Assembly (NCBI GenBank): GCA_934320895.1
Contig: CAKRFY010000060.1
Coordinates: forward strand, 1-6,981
Reading direction: 5' to 3'
Origin: an uncultured Lachnospiraceae bacterium
GTDB taxonomy: Bacteria > Bacillota > Clostridia > Lachnospirales > Lachnospiraceae
DNA: 6,981 bases
The notes under the pieces were generated by a model. The model was not told the DNA's origin. It saw nothing but the letters and a program-made list of their open reading frames with translations, and made no database searches. Within the stretch, counting starts at the first letter, position 1, and every line of letters begins with the position of its first letter. Position numbers and translations under genes: made by a program. Shown piece by piece: positions 1 through 5,517 of the stretch.

Positions 1-2
1 AA

Positions 3-257
3 TTTTCACAAAAGAAAAATGTCATAATCCTTTGTGACAGCTGGTATATGAAAAAGAATCTTGTTTCCATTGTTGACAAAGAATTTGCTGACTATAAAGA
101 TAAAAGTGTGCAGGAAATTCGTTTTGCCATAAGTGAAGGTATCCGTGAGCAGATATTTTTCACCGGTTTCGTGCAAAATGTCGAAACCCAAATAAAATCA
201 AAATCCGTGATAAATGCTATAAAACAAGTATTTAGGAAACATGGGTATCATTTATAA
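3..257 (+). pseudogene. IS4-type transposase remnant with in-frame internal deletion (partial at 5' end)
   Basis: The frame is open from the window edge to the stop at 255-257, so the ATG at 48 is an internal codon rather than a credible start. It reads a stretch with LCDSWYMKKNLVS (codons about 30-68). The Asp at 36-38 is probably one of the catalytic aspartates of the DDE transposase fold. This joins directly to the extreme C-terminal region (VDKEFADYKDKSVQE onward) that matches the copy at 3414-3599. Everything normally lying between, including the YREK box with the catalytic Glu, is missing. The junction falls at GTTGAC (72-77), where the other copy has GTCGAC (3414-3419), suggesting a deletion between short similar sequences. 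The product could not be an active transposase. Family assignment comes from the YREK box of the second copy and remembered relatives. Confidence 0.7.
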
Positions 258-272
258 AGTTGTAAAGTGGTG
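72..272 (+). repeat. 201-bp direct repeat, copy A (IS right end)
   Basis: It is gap-free and roughly 90% identical to 3414-3614 (offset 3342 throughout), in the same orientation. It covers the last 60 or so transposase codons, the stop codon and the right terminal repeat. Both copies derive from the same insertion sequence. Confidence 0.85.
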
Positions 273-319
273 AAAAATAATATTATTAAAAAATATGAAT
301 TTTAAAGATATGATGCAAA

Positions 320-353
320 ATGCTCCTGTTCATAGCTATATAGACAGGAGCAT
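320..353 (-). terminator. Probable rho-independent terminator of the TAXI-gltS-small protein operon
   Basis: Arms ATGCTCCTGT (320-329) and ACAGGAGCAT (344-353) form a perfect 10-bp stem around a 14-base loop. Read on the minus strand, the stem lies 18 bases past the stop of the 65-residue gene and runs into a short TTTT. The plus-strand side lacks a T-tract, so it most likely serves the minus-strand operon. The T-run is short, so termination may be only moderately efficient. Confidence 0.65.
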
Positions 354-371
354 GTGGAGTTAGTTATCATA

Positions 372-569
372 TCACTTTTTCCTTATATGAACTTCCGGTA
401 TAGCCAGATTATCATAGTTTATGGAAGAGTCGTCACTTTCATTTTCGGTCGTATTTTCATGGGTCTTGTGTGTGTGGACTTCCGGAATTGCTACATTGTC
501 AAAAGTTAAATTGTAATCATGTTTTTCTTCATCATAATTTTTTTCATTTTTCTTTTTCCAGTGAAACAT
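372..569 (-). CDS. Small His-rich, charged protein with two DN(V/L)AIPEVH repeats, unknown function
   Basis: This is a 65-residue protein that I do not recognise. It is strongly hydrophilic, with no signal peptide or membrane segment, so it is probably cytosolic and largely disordered. Residues 23-35 and 52-64 are a clear internal repeat, (F/Y)DN(V/L)AIPEVHxxK, with a 29-residue period. The linker between them is rich in Thr, Glu, Asn, Asp and Ser. Six histidines are spread through it (positions 3, 17, 32, 34, 37, 61). The N-terminus is a basic cluster, HWKKKNEK. It starts 14 bases after the gltS stop and has a textbook ribosome binding site, so it is almost certainly translated from the same transcript, as the last gene before the hairpin at 320-353. 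The repeated IPEVH element could be a short docking motif or a metal-binding element; both are guesses. The strong binding site, operon position and preserved repeat argue that it is real. Confidence 0.75.
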   Translation of the reverse strand: MFHWKKKNEKNYDEEKHDYNLTFDNVAIPEVHTHKTHENTTENESDDSSINYDNLAIPEVHIRKK

Positions 570-576
570 AAGAATA

Positions 577-581
577 CCTCC
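577..581 (-). promoter_or_regulatory. Strong Shine-Dalgarno (GGAGG) fixing the start of the small protein
   Basis: On the minus strand the sequence reads GGAGGTATTCTT then ATG, giving GGAGG a 7-base spacing. It sits wholly in the 14-base gap between the gltS stop (584-586) and the small gene. This is the main evidence that the short frame is a gene. Confidence 0.8.
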
Positions 582-583
582 AT

Positions 584-1771
584 TTAAAGTATATTGATTA
601 AAAATGTAATAACAAGACTGTTGATAAAATCTGCAAATAAACTTCCGATAAGTGGTATAAGAAGATAGGCTTTCACCGATGGAGCATAGCGGTCACATAT
701 TGCCTGCATATTTGCCATCGCATTTGGTGTTGCTCCCATACCAAAGCCGCATGTTCCGGCTGAGAGTACAGCTGCGTCATAATCTCTTCCCATAACATTG
801 AATATGACAAAGTATGTGAATACGCATATGAGAAGCGTCTGTGCGGTAAGCAGGATGATAAGCGGAAGTGCTAAAGTTGCAAGTTCCCACAGCTTTAAAG
901 TAATCATTGCCATTCCGAGAAAGAGTGAAAGACTGATTCCGCCGAGGTCGTTTATCTCACCCATATGGATAGTTCCCTTGCCTGAATACTCAGTAATATT
1001 ACGCATAAGTGCAGCGGCGAGCATTGCACCTATATAGATAGGAAAAGTAAGTCCTGTCTTTGTGAGAAAATACGAAAAGATGGTGCCGAGTCCTATCGCA
1101 AGTATAAGCTGGAATACTGCGGCTGCGTACATATTTGTATGACGCTGGTGTTTTTCCTCGTCCTCAACCAAAAGGCTGTCATCCTCAGCCGGAACATTGT
1201 ACATAAGATTTCTTTTCTCGATAAGGCGCTTTCCTATAGGACCGCCCACAAGACTTCCTGTTATAAGTCCGAAAGTGGCAGCGGCAGTACAGATAGTTGT
1301 TGCCCCCTTAATATTAAAATCTTCGAGTACCGGACCGAATGCCCCGGCAGTACCGTGACCGCCGACCATAGGTATTGAACCTGTACACATTCCGATGAGA
1401 GGATTTAAGCCAAGTACCTTTGAAAGTCCGATGGCAAGCAGGTTCTGCGAAAAAATCAGTGCGATAACAAGTGCGAGGAATACCAATAAGGATTTTCCGC
1501 CGCTTTTTAAAATCTTTAAGTTTGCCTGAAAGCCAACAGATGTAAAGAAAAATACCATGCACACCTCACGCAGAGTATCATCAAAGGAAAATTCAATAAT
1601 TCCGGTAGTATAACATACACATGTAAAAATAGCAAAGAGTAATCCACCTATAACAGGTGCTGGAATACAGAATTTTTCCAGAATATTTATTTTTTTTCTC
1701 AGATAACTTCCTAATAAGAGTACCAAAACTGCAGCAGCAAGCGTTTGGTACATGTCTAATTGAATTTTCAT
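584..1771 (-). CDS. gltS: Sodium/glutamate symporter, GltS family
   Basis: An integral membrane secondary transporter that, in characterised members, imports glutamate with Na+. The 395 residues match the usual family length of about 400, and the protein consists almost entirely of hydrophobic helices. Family signatures are visible in order: IPAPVIGG (36-43), the FFTSVGFQANL segment (75-85), the first pore-loop signature GSIPMVGGHGTAGAFGP (131-147), and the second, inverted-repeat signature GFGMGATPNAMANM (about 342-355). This two-fold signature is diagnostic for GltS. A charged cytoplasmic loop (about 197-212, with DDSLLVEDEEKHQRH) separates the halves. The ATG at 1771 is preceded by GAGGAA at about 10 bases. 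The gene follows a TAXI binding-protein gene by 97 bases and precedes the small repeat protein by 14, so it probably works with the lipoprotein. Substrate in this organism is inferred from the family; a related dicarboxylate or amino acid is possible. Confidence 0.92.
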   Translation of the reverse strand: MKIQLDMYQTLAAAVLVLLLGSYLRKKINILEKFCIPAPVIGGLLFAIFTCVCYTTGIIEFSFDDTLREVCMVFFFTSVGFQANLKILKSGGKSLLVFLALVIALIFSQNLLAIGLSKVLGLNPLIGMCTGSIPMVGGHGTAGAFGPVLEDFNIKGATTICTAAATFGLITGSLVGGPIGKRLIEKRNLMYNVPAEDDSLLVEDEEKHQRHTNMYAAAVFQLILAIGLGTIFSYFLTKTGLTFPIYIGAMLAAALMRNITEYSGKGTIHMGEINDLGGISLSLFLGMAMITLKLWELATLALPLIILLTAQTLLICVFTYFVIFNVMGRDYDAAVLSAGTCGFGMGATPNAMANMQAICDRYAPSVKAYLLIPLIGSLFADFINSLVITFLINIL

Positions 1772-1823
1772 AAAGTTAATTCCTCATTTCCAAGCGATTT
1801 GTTGTGGCAATATGAAGCCATAA

Positions 1824-1857
1824 CAGCTATTTACATTCGCTCATAAATAAATAGCTG
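1824..1857 (-). promoter_or_regulatory. Intercistronic inverted repeat between the TAXI and gltS genes
   Basis: CAGCTATTTA (1824-1833) and TAAATAGCTG (1848-1857) form a perfect 10-bp stem with a 14-base loop in the 97-base gap. On the minus strand it begins 14 bases after the TAXI stop codon. No T-run follows it on that strand, so it is a poor terminator. It could stabilise or define the 3' end of an upstream mRNA encoding only the binding protein, or be an operator. The function is inferred; the repeat itself is plain in the sequence. Confidence 0.45.
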
Positions 1858-1871
1858 ACGATGTATTTGTA

Positions 1872-2831
1872 TTATTTTTGTGTTGTGGCTGTAATTCCTT
1901 TTTCTTTATAATAAGCGGCTGCGCCCGAATGGAATGGAATATCAATACCCTGAACCGCTGTATTTTCATCAGTTATCAGTTCAAGAGAAGTTGCATATTG
2001 TAAATCTTTATTATGTTTAAAAAAGGTTTTAGTAAATTGCTTGACAGCATTTTCAGAAAGATTGTCAGATGCAAGCAATACTGATTTTACACCTATTGTA
2101 GTTACGTTTTCCGACTGGCCTGCATAAGTGTTTGCAGGTATTTCATACTTACTGTAACAAGGATAGGCTGTAAGCAGTTTTTTAATACATTTATCATCAA
2201 TACTTAAAATTCTGATACTGCATTCTTTAGTAAGTTCAGATATTACTGTTGTCTGAAGTCCGGCTGTGCAGAAAAATGCATCAATCTTACCTTCGGCAAG
2301 CTGTTTTGCTGCATCGGTGTAATCAAGATTTACCATATTGACAAGTTTAGAATTTAAGCCGCTGAATTCTAAAATCTGATTTGCGTTAATTTCCGTACCG
2401 GATTCCTTTGCACCGATACTTACTTTTCGACCCTGAAGGTCATCAATGCTTTTTATACCTGAGTTTGCTTTGACGACTATCTGGCATGCTTCGGTATAAA
2501 GTGCAGCAACAGCTTTATAGCCATTACAGATATTGTCTTTAAAATAACCCGTGCCATCGTAAGCATCCTTGATAAGGTCTGCCTGTGCGATACCAAGGTC
2601 TATATATTTGTCAGACAGAAGTCTAAGGTTAGCCGCAGAACCGGCTGTATTTTTGACTTCAAACTTGTAATCGGAGGTGTCTTTTGATATTGCACCAGAG
2701 AAACTGCTTGCAAAAGCATAGTACATACCGCCTATGTCAGCGGCTCCAAAACGTATATTGTTTGATTGTCTGCCGCAAGATGATAAAAATATTAGCGAAA
2801 AACAGAGCAGAAGACATAATCTTTTCTTCAT
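1872..2831 (-). CDS. TAXI-family solute-binding lipoprotein (TRAP-type substrate receptor)
   Basis: A 319-residue extracytoplasmic binding protein. Residues 1-19 are a lipoprotein signal peptide: MKKR, a hydrophobic core, then lipobox LSSC with the lipidated Cys19. The mature protein starts with the TAXI-type core: RFGAADIGGMYYAFASS (27-43), then KNTAGSAANLRLLSDKYIDLGIAQADL (60-86), matching the family pattern of an early Gly-Gly-x-Tyr-Tyr and a Thr-x-Gly-Ser-x-x-Asn-x-x-Leu-Leu step followed by DLGIAQ(A/S)D. Further conserved stretches are IKSIDDLQGRKVSIGAKESGTE and the KIDAFFCTAG segment. TAXI receptors normally serve TRAP transporters, and at least one characterised homologue binds glutamate/glutamine. 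Here no DctQ/DctM-type genes are visible and the next gene is gltS, so the likely job is delivering glutamate or a similar acidic solute to GltS at the cell surface. GAAAGGAA lies about 9 bases before the ATG. Family assignment is strong; substrate and partnership are inference. Confidence 0.88.
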   Translation of the reverse strand: MKKRLCLLLCFSLIFLSSCGRQSNNIRFGAADIGGMYYAFASSFSGAISKDTSDYKFEVKNTAGSAANLRLLSDKYIDLGIAQADLIKDAYDGTGYFKDNICNGYKAVAALYTEACQIVVKANSGIKSIDDLQGRKVSIGAKESGTEINANQILEFSGLNSKLVNMVNLDYTDAAKQLAEGKIDAFFCTAGLQTTVISELTKECSIRILSIDDKCIKKLLTAYPCYSKYEIPANTYAGQSENVTTIGVKSVLLASDNLSENAVKQFTKTFFKHNKDLQYATSLELITDENTAVQGIDIPFHSGAAAYYKEKGITATTQK

Positions 2832-2869
2832 ATATAAGGTTTCCTTTCTTAATTGGATTTTGATGTGTT

Positions 2870-2875
2870 ATTATA
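2870..2875 (-). promoter_or_regulatory. Candidate -10 box (TATAAT) for the TAXI-gltS operon
   Basis: A perfect TATAAT on the minus strand lies about 40 bases upstream of the TAXI start codon. The position 17 bases further upstream (about 2893-2898, CGATTT) is a poor -35 match, so this is a tentative call, possibly an activator-dependent promoter. The rest of 2876-2969 is AT-rich with no other clear element. Confidence 0.35.
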
Positions 2876-2969
2876 ATTACTTTTTGGCTTAAAAATCGTT
2901 ACTATGGCAATGTAAAATTAAAGTTAAAGTAAAAAAGTGCCAATAATTATTTTACAATAAATTTTGATA

Positions 2970-2978
2970 ATTTAAAAT
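2970..2978. repeat. Left 9-bp target-site duplication (ATTTAAAAT) of the IS remnant
   Basis: ATTTAAAAT directly abuts the left terminal repeat, and the same 9 bases directly abut the right end at 3615-3623. AT-richness makes chance matches easier, but the exact placement at both ends supports a real duplication. Confidence 0.65.
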
Positions 2979-2990
2979 ACCACTTTACAA
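2979..2990 (+). repeat. Left terminal inverted repeat of the IS
   Basis: ACCACTTTACAA is the perfect inverse of 3602-3613. Extended to 16 bases (2979-2994), it is the perfect inverse of 256-271 in the other copy. Confidence 0.8.
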
Positions 2991-3008
2991 CTTTTTTCAA
3001 AAAAATAA

Positions 3009-3599
3009 ATCGTACAGGATTTTGTACTGTCAGATGAAAAGATTGGTGATTATTATACAGGTGTACGTCGTGTACTTACAAATCTTTTCGGTACAAGAGA
3101 AGTCCTTGCATATATCACCTCAACCGCAAAAGAGAGTGGTACAAAACGCTTGTTTTTCAGTACAATTTTTCCAGAACAGCTGGAAATTTTCTGTACATGG
3201 CATGAAAAAGCTCCATTAAATCAGACTGGCAGCGATTGGATGCAGTATATCCCATTATTTTTATATTCATTTCGATGGAATATCGAAGTCAGTTATTATG
3301 AGCAGAAAACATTCTGGTCTTTATGCAATTATATGGTACGAAGCTGCAAAGGGATTGAGATGATGGTAAATCTTATCAACATCAGTTATTGTGCAATGAA
3401 ACTGCTGCCTTATGTCGACAAAGAATTTGCTGACTATAAAGATAAAAGTGTGCAGGAATTTCGTTTTGTCATAAGTGAAGGTATCCGTGAACAGATATTT
3501 TTTGCCAGTTTCGTACAAAATATCGAAACCCGAATAAAATCAACATCCGTGATAAATGCTATAAAACAAGCATTTGAGAAACGGGGGCTTCATTTATAA
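3009..3599 (+). pseudogene. IS4-type transposase, N-terminal half deleted
   Basis: The frame is open from just after an in-frame stop at 3006-3008 to the stop at 3597-3599. Transposase-like sequence begins at about 3012 (VQDFVLSDEKIGDYYTGVRR) with no start codon, so the N-terminal part and both catalytic aspartates are gone. The C-terminal catalytic box is intact and exact: Tyr (3264), Arg (3273), Glu (3285) and Lys (3306) fit the Y-x2-R-x3-E-x6-K pattern that defines IS4-family transposases. It continues with a typical helical tail, MVRSCKGIEMMVNLINISYC. The remaining 195 or so codons contain no stop or frameshift, so the loss is recent or the fragment is conserved. An internal ATG at 3150 exists but has no reason to be a native start. 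The protein cannot transpose DNA by itself. Confidence 0.85.
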
Positions 3600-3614
3600 A
3601 TTTGTAAAGTGGTG
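3414..3614 (+). repeat. 201-bp direct repeat, copy B (IS right end)
   Basis: Gap-free partner of 72-272, about 90% identical, in direct orientation. Together they bracket the TAXI-gltS-small protein operon. Confidence 0.85.
3602..3613 (+). repeat. Right terminal inverted repeat of the IS
   Basis: TTGTAAAGTGGT is the perfect inverse of 2979-2990. It starts two bases after the transposase stop codon, and the same arrangement is seen at 260-271. Confidence 0.8.
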
Positions 3615-3623
3615 ATTTAAAAT
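3615..3623. repeat. Right 9-bp target-site duplication (ATTTAAAAT)
   Basis: Identical to 2970-2978 and placed immediately after the right end of the element. Confidence 0.65.
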
Positions 3624-3659
3624 ATAAAAATATTATTTTATAATAAGCCCATATAAGTA

Positions 3660-3703
3660 AAAAAATCCAGACATTTACAATTATGTAACTGTTTGGATTT
3701 TTT
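3660..3703. terminator. Bidirectional rho-independent terminator
   Basis: A 20-bp stem (3660-3679 with 3684-3703) has one mismatch, one G-T pair and a 4-base loop. The outer part is A-rich on the left and ends in TTTTTT on the right, so it has a U-tract whichever strand is read. It lies 56 bases past the stop of the VOC gene, ending the minus-strand gntP-kinase-VOC operon. It also blocks plus-strand read-through from the IS remnant. The flanking DNA at 3624-3659 and 3704-3759 holds nothing else recognisable. Confidence 0.85.
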
Positions 3704-3759
3704 ATAAAAATATTTAAAGCCTTAAAAATAGAATAAGACATATGATATATGATATAAAA

Positions 3760-4164
3760 TTATAGATACTGGCTGAATTCGATTTTTTCACTGTTTGGAC
3801 CTTCTATTGTAAAGAATTTTACACCATTGTCCCAAAATGGAAGAAAATGTATAGTATCACCAGTTGTATTGATATTGGCGTTTTCAATATATTCATAAGT
3901 TTTTTTTATATCAAAAACATTTATTGCGATATGATCTATTGCGCCGGATTTTAATGTCGCTGCCTTGTTTTCATATGTCTCGATAACCAATGTTTTAAGC
4001 TTTAAAAATGCGACTCTTTCACCGGCTTCTTCATTTACGGTTTCAAGAGCCGTTTCAAAACCAAGTTTTTTATAAAAAGCAATTGTTTCATTTAGATTGT
4101 TTGTAGGAATTCCAATATGCTGGATTCCGGTAGTATAATTTTGAAAATCAGTATTGTCAATCAT
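3760..4164 (-). CDS. VOC-superfamily (glyoxalase/bleomycin-resistance fold) metal-dependent protein
   Basis: A 134-residue cytosolic protein with the two-module beta-alpha-beta-beta-beta layout of the vicinal oxygen chelate fold. Module 1 starts at IQHIGIPTNNLNETIAFYKKLGF (14-36) and module 2 at IDHIAINVFDIKKTYEYI (76-93). The four usual metal-ligand positions are filled: His16, Glu62 (LVIETYE), His78 and Glu129 (KIEFSQ). That is the H/E/H/E set of glyoxalase-I-like and related enzymes. Length and pattern fit single-domain lactoylglutathione lyase-like proteins, but the reaction (lyase, epimerase, dioxygenase or resistance protein) cannot be told from the sequence. AAAGGAG lies 6 to 7 bases before the ATG at 4164. 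It is the last gene of the operon, 43 bases after the kinase and just before the terminator at 3660-3703. A role in handling a reactive carbonyl or isomerising an intermediate of the same sugar pathway is a guess. Confidence 0.85.
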   Translation of the reverse strand: MIDNTDFQNYTTGIQHIGIPTNNLNETIAFYKKLGFETALETVNEEAGERVAFLKLKTLVIETYENKAATLKSGAIDHIAINVFDIKKTYEYIENANINTTGDTIHFLPFWDNGVKFFTIEGPNSEKIEFSQYL

Positions 4165-4207
4165 AGGTATCTCCTTTTGAGCTCATTATCGTTTATATAT
4201 TTTTGAT

Positions 4208-5425
4208 TTATGATTCAGTAAGACGTTTATTTACCTGTTCAAGTGCTGGCATGGCATTTAGGGCACCCTTTTTTTCAACGCACAGACTTGCGACGGCATT
4301 ACCAAAGCGTGCAAAGCCGGCTAGTTCATCTAATGTAAGCTCTTCCGGCTGTTTGTTTGACTGGCTTATTTTATAAAGAAATCCGCCAAAAAATGAGTCG
4401 CCGGCTCCATTTGTATCAATAGCTGTTGTCTTAAAGCCACCAACTTTTATGCCGCCGTTTTTAGTGCATACATAGGCACCGTCACTGCCAAGAGTTACTA
4501 ATGCAATCTTTACCCCTTGCTGAATTAGGGATTTCGCAGCAATTTCGGGATTTTTGTGATTTGTGAGAAGATAGGTTTCTTCATCTGAAATCTTCATAAT
4601 ATCAGCATATGGGATAAGACTGCGCATGTGCTCTATAGCAGTATTTTCATTGGGCCATAAAGAAGCACGGTAGTTAGGATCATAAGAAATTATACTTCCT
4701 TTGTTTTTTGCATGTTTTACGGCATAAAAAGTTGTATCTCTTGCAGGCTGATCTGTAAGAGAAAGTGAGCCGACATGGAAGATGGTTGTATTATCTGAGA
4801 TATCGATATTTATTTCTTCCTTTTGAATTTGTGTGTCAGCTCCGGGCTTTCTTGCAAATGAAAATGTACGCTCGCCTGTTTCAGATACATTTACAAAGGC
4901 AAGAGTGGTAAAATAATTTTCATCGAGCAATAATCCTTTTGTGTTGACGTTTTGTTCCTCAAGGACTTCTTTTAGGAATTGACCGTGCATATCATTTCCT
5001 GCTTTTCCGATAAATGCTGTAGAAGCACCAAGCTTTTGAGCTGCTACGGCAACATTTGCCGGAGCACCACCTGGATTTTGTGCAAATAAAGCCTGACCAT
5101 CGTCATTTTTGCCACTGTAGGTGAAGTCTATAAGTATTTCACCAAATACTGTTATATCGTAGAGAGAACTTTCAGCAGAATCATAATCATAGAGAAGTTT
5201 GTTTTCTCTTAAAGCTGATATGATTGCATCACATTCGGGTGGATTATCGGTATGAATATGCAGTTCTCCGGTTTCAAATTCAGGCAGACTCAAGACTCCA
5301 AGCACTGATTTTGCATCAACTACATAGCGTCCACTGCAAAGTTCGGCATCATAGGGAATTTTACTTACGATATTTACAAGCCTGCTGGCATTTTTCATGC
5401 TTCCTAATATAACTTTTGTTATCAT
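4208..5425 (-). CDS. PfkB-family sugar kinase (fructokinase-like) with N-terminal HPr-like domain
   Basis: A 405-residue cytosolic enzyme, about 90 residues longer than ordinary fructokinases of the PfkB/ribokinase family. Residues 1-78 resemble an HPr-like phosphocarrier domain: SGRYVVDAKSVLGVLSL (31-47) aligns with the Ser46 region of HPr (K-S-I-M-G-V-M-S-L). The HARP motif with the phosphorylatable His15 is absent; MKNASRLV occupies that place. Residues 89-405 are the kinase: DITVFGEILIDF (90-101), the PfkB signature 1 region NPGGAPANVAVAAQKLG (117-133), IGKAGNDMHG, the DPNYRASLW stretch typical of fructokinases, TLGSDGAY, and signature 2 DTNGAGDSFFGG with catalytic base Asp343. It transfers phosphate from ATP to a sugar hydroxyl; fructose is the best guess, but 2-keto-3-deoxygluconate and similar substrates are handled by the same fold. 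GGAGGTG sits about 6 bases before the ATG at 5425, and the HPr-like region is in frame with no better internal start, so the long form is favoured. It lies 92 bases after the gntP-like gene. Confidence 0.85.
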   Translation of the reverse strand: MITKVILGSMKNASRLVNIVSKIPYDAELCSGRYVVDAKSVLGVLSLPEFETGELHIHTDNPPECDAIISALRENKLLYDYDSAESSLYDITVFGEILIDFTYSGKNDDGQALFAQNPGGAPANVAVAAQKLGASTAFIGKAGNDMHGQFLKEVLEEQNVNTKGLLLDENYFTTLAFVNVSETGERTFSFARKPGADTQIQKEEINIDISDNTTIFHVGSLSLTDQPARDTTFYAVKHAKNKGSIISYDPNYRASLWPNENTAIEHMRSLIPYADIMKISDEETYLLTNHKNPEIAAKSLIQQGVKIALVTLGSDGAYVCTKNGGIKVGGFKTTAIDTNGAGDSFFGGFLYKISQSNKQPEELTLDELAGFARFGNAVASLCVEKKGALNAMPALEQVNKRLTES

Positions 5426-5445
5426 AGTACACCTCCGTTTTTATA

Positions 5446-5487
5446 TGTACGCCCATTATCTTATAAATAAGATAGTTGGGGCGTACA
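5446..5487 (-). promoter_or_regulatory. Strong hairpin in the gntP-kinase intergenic gap
   Basis: Outer arms TGTACGCCC (5446-5454) and GGGCGTACA (5479-5487) are perfect, and inner arms TATCTTA (5457-5463) and TAAGATA (5468-5474) stack inside around a 4-base loop. On the minus strand it begins 30 bases after the permease stop and ends about 20 bases before the kinase start, with the kinase ribosome binding site right after it and no T-run. On the plus strand ATTTTT follows, so it would terminate antisense transcription. Likely roles are mRNA processing or stability between the two genes, or a protein operator. Confidence 0.5.
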
Positions 5488-5517
5488 ATTTTTGCCAAAA
5501 TAAGTTGTATTTTTTGC

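Larger units (their letters stand above)
1..272 (+). mobile_element. Right part of an IS4-type insertion sequence, internally deleted; left end outside window
   Basis: The segment holds the end of a transposase frame (stop at 255-257) followed by the terminal repeat TTGTAAAGTGGTG at 260-272. The last 201 bases (72-272) align without gaps to 3414-3614, with about 19 mismatches by hand count. The 16 bases 256-271 are the exact reverse complement of 2979-2994, the left end of the second copy, which confirms that 272 is at or within one base of the element's right end. The left end and any target duplication lie outside the window. The AT-rich DNA after 272 holds no other recognisable feature up to the hairpin at 320. 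Confidence 0.8.
2979..3614 (+). mobile_element. 636-bp internally deleted IS4-type element with both terminal repeats
   Basis: The left end ACCACTTTACAA (2979-2990) is the exact reverse complement of TTGTAAAGTGGT (3602-3613). The element carries the C-terminal part of a transposase and lacks its start and N-terminal half. It is flanked by the same 9 bases on both sides. It therefore looks like an element that inserted and later lost its inside, or a non-autonomous derivative that moved as such. The right 201 bases match the copy at the window start, in the same orientation. It lies between two minus-strand operons. Confidence 0.8.

Noticed and set aside
48..257. A 69-codon gene starting at the ATG at 48
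   Set aside because: The frame is open upstream to the window edge and continues the transposase sequence (LCDSWY precedes the ATG), so this is the tail of a pseudogene, not a small independent gene.
273..300. AT-rich palindrome AATAATATTATT after the IS end
   Set aside because: Only A and T, short, and expected by chance in DNA of this composition.
798..1378. Two 79-codon plus-strand frames (798-1037 and 1139-1378)
   Set aside because: Both are antisense to gltS, with no supporting ribosome binding site or family resemblance.
1314..1562. 82-codon minus-strand frame
   Set aside because: Overlaps gltS on the same strand in another frame, through its most conserved signature; a shadow frame.
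3022..3219. 65-codon plus-strand frame inside the IS remnant
   Set aside because: It is the wrong frame of the transposase. The frame through 3009-3599 carries the YREK box and explains the same DNA.
3559..3741. 60-codon minus-strand frame with hydrophobic residues
   Set aside because: It runs across the terminator hairpin, the IS end and the end of the transposase; its composition simply reflects AT-rich DNA.
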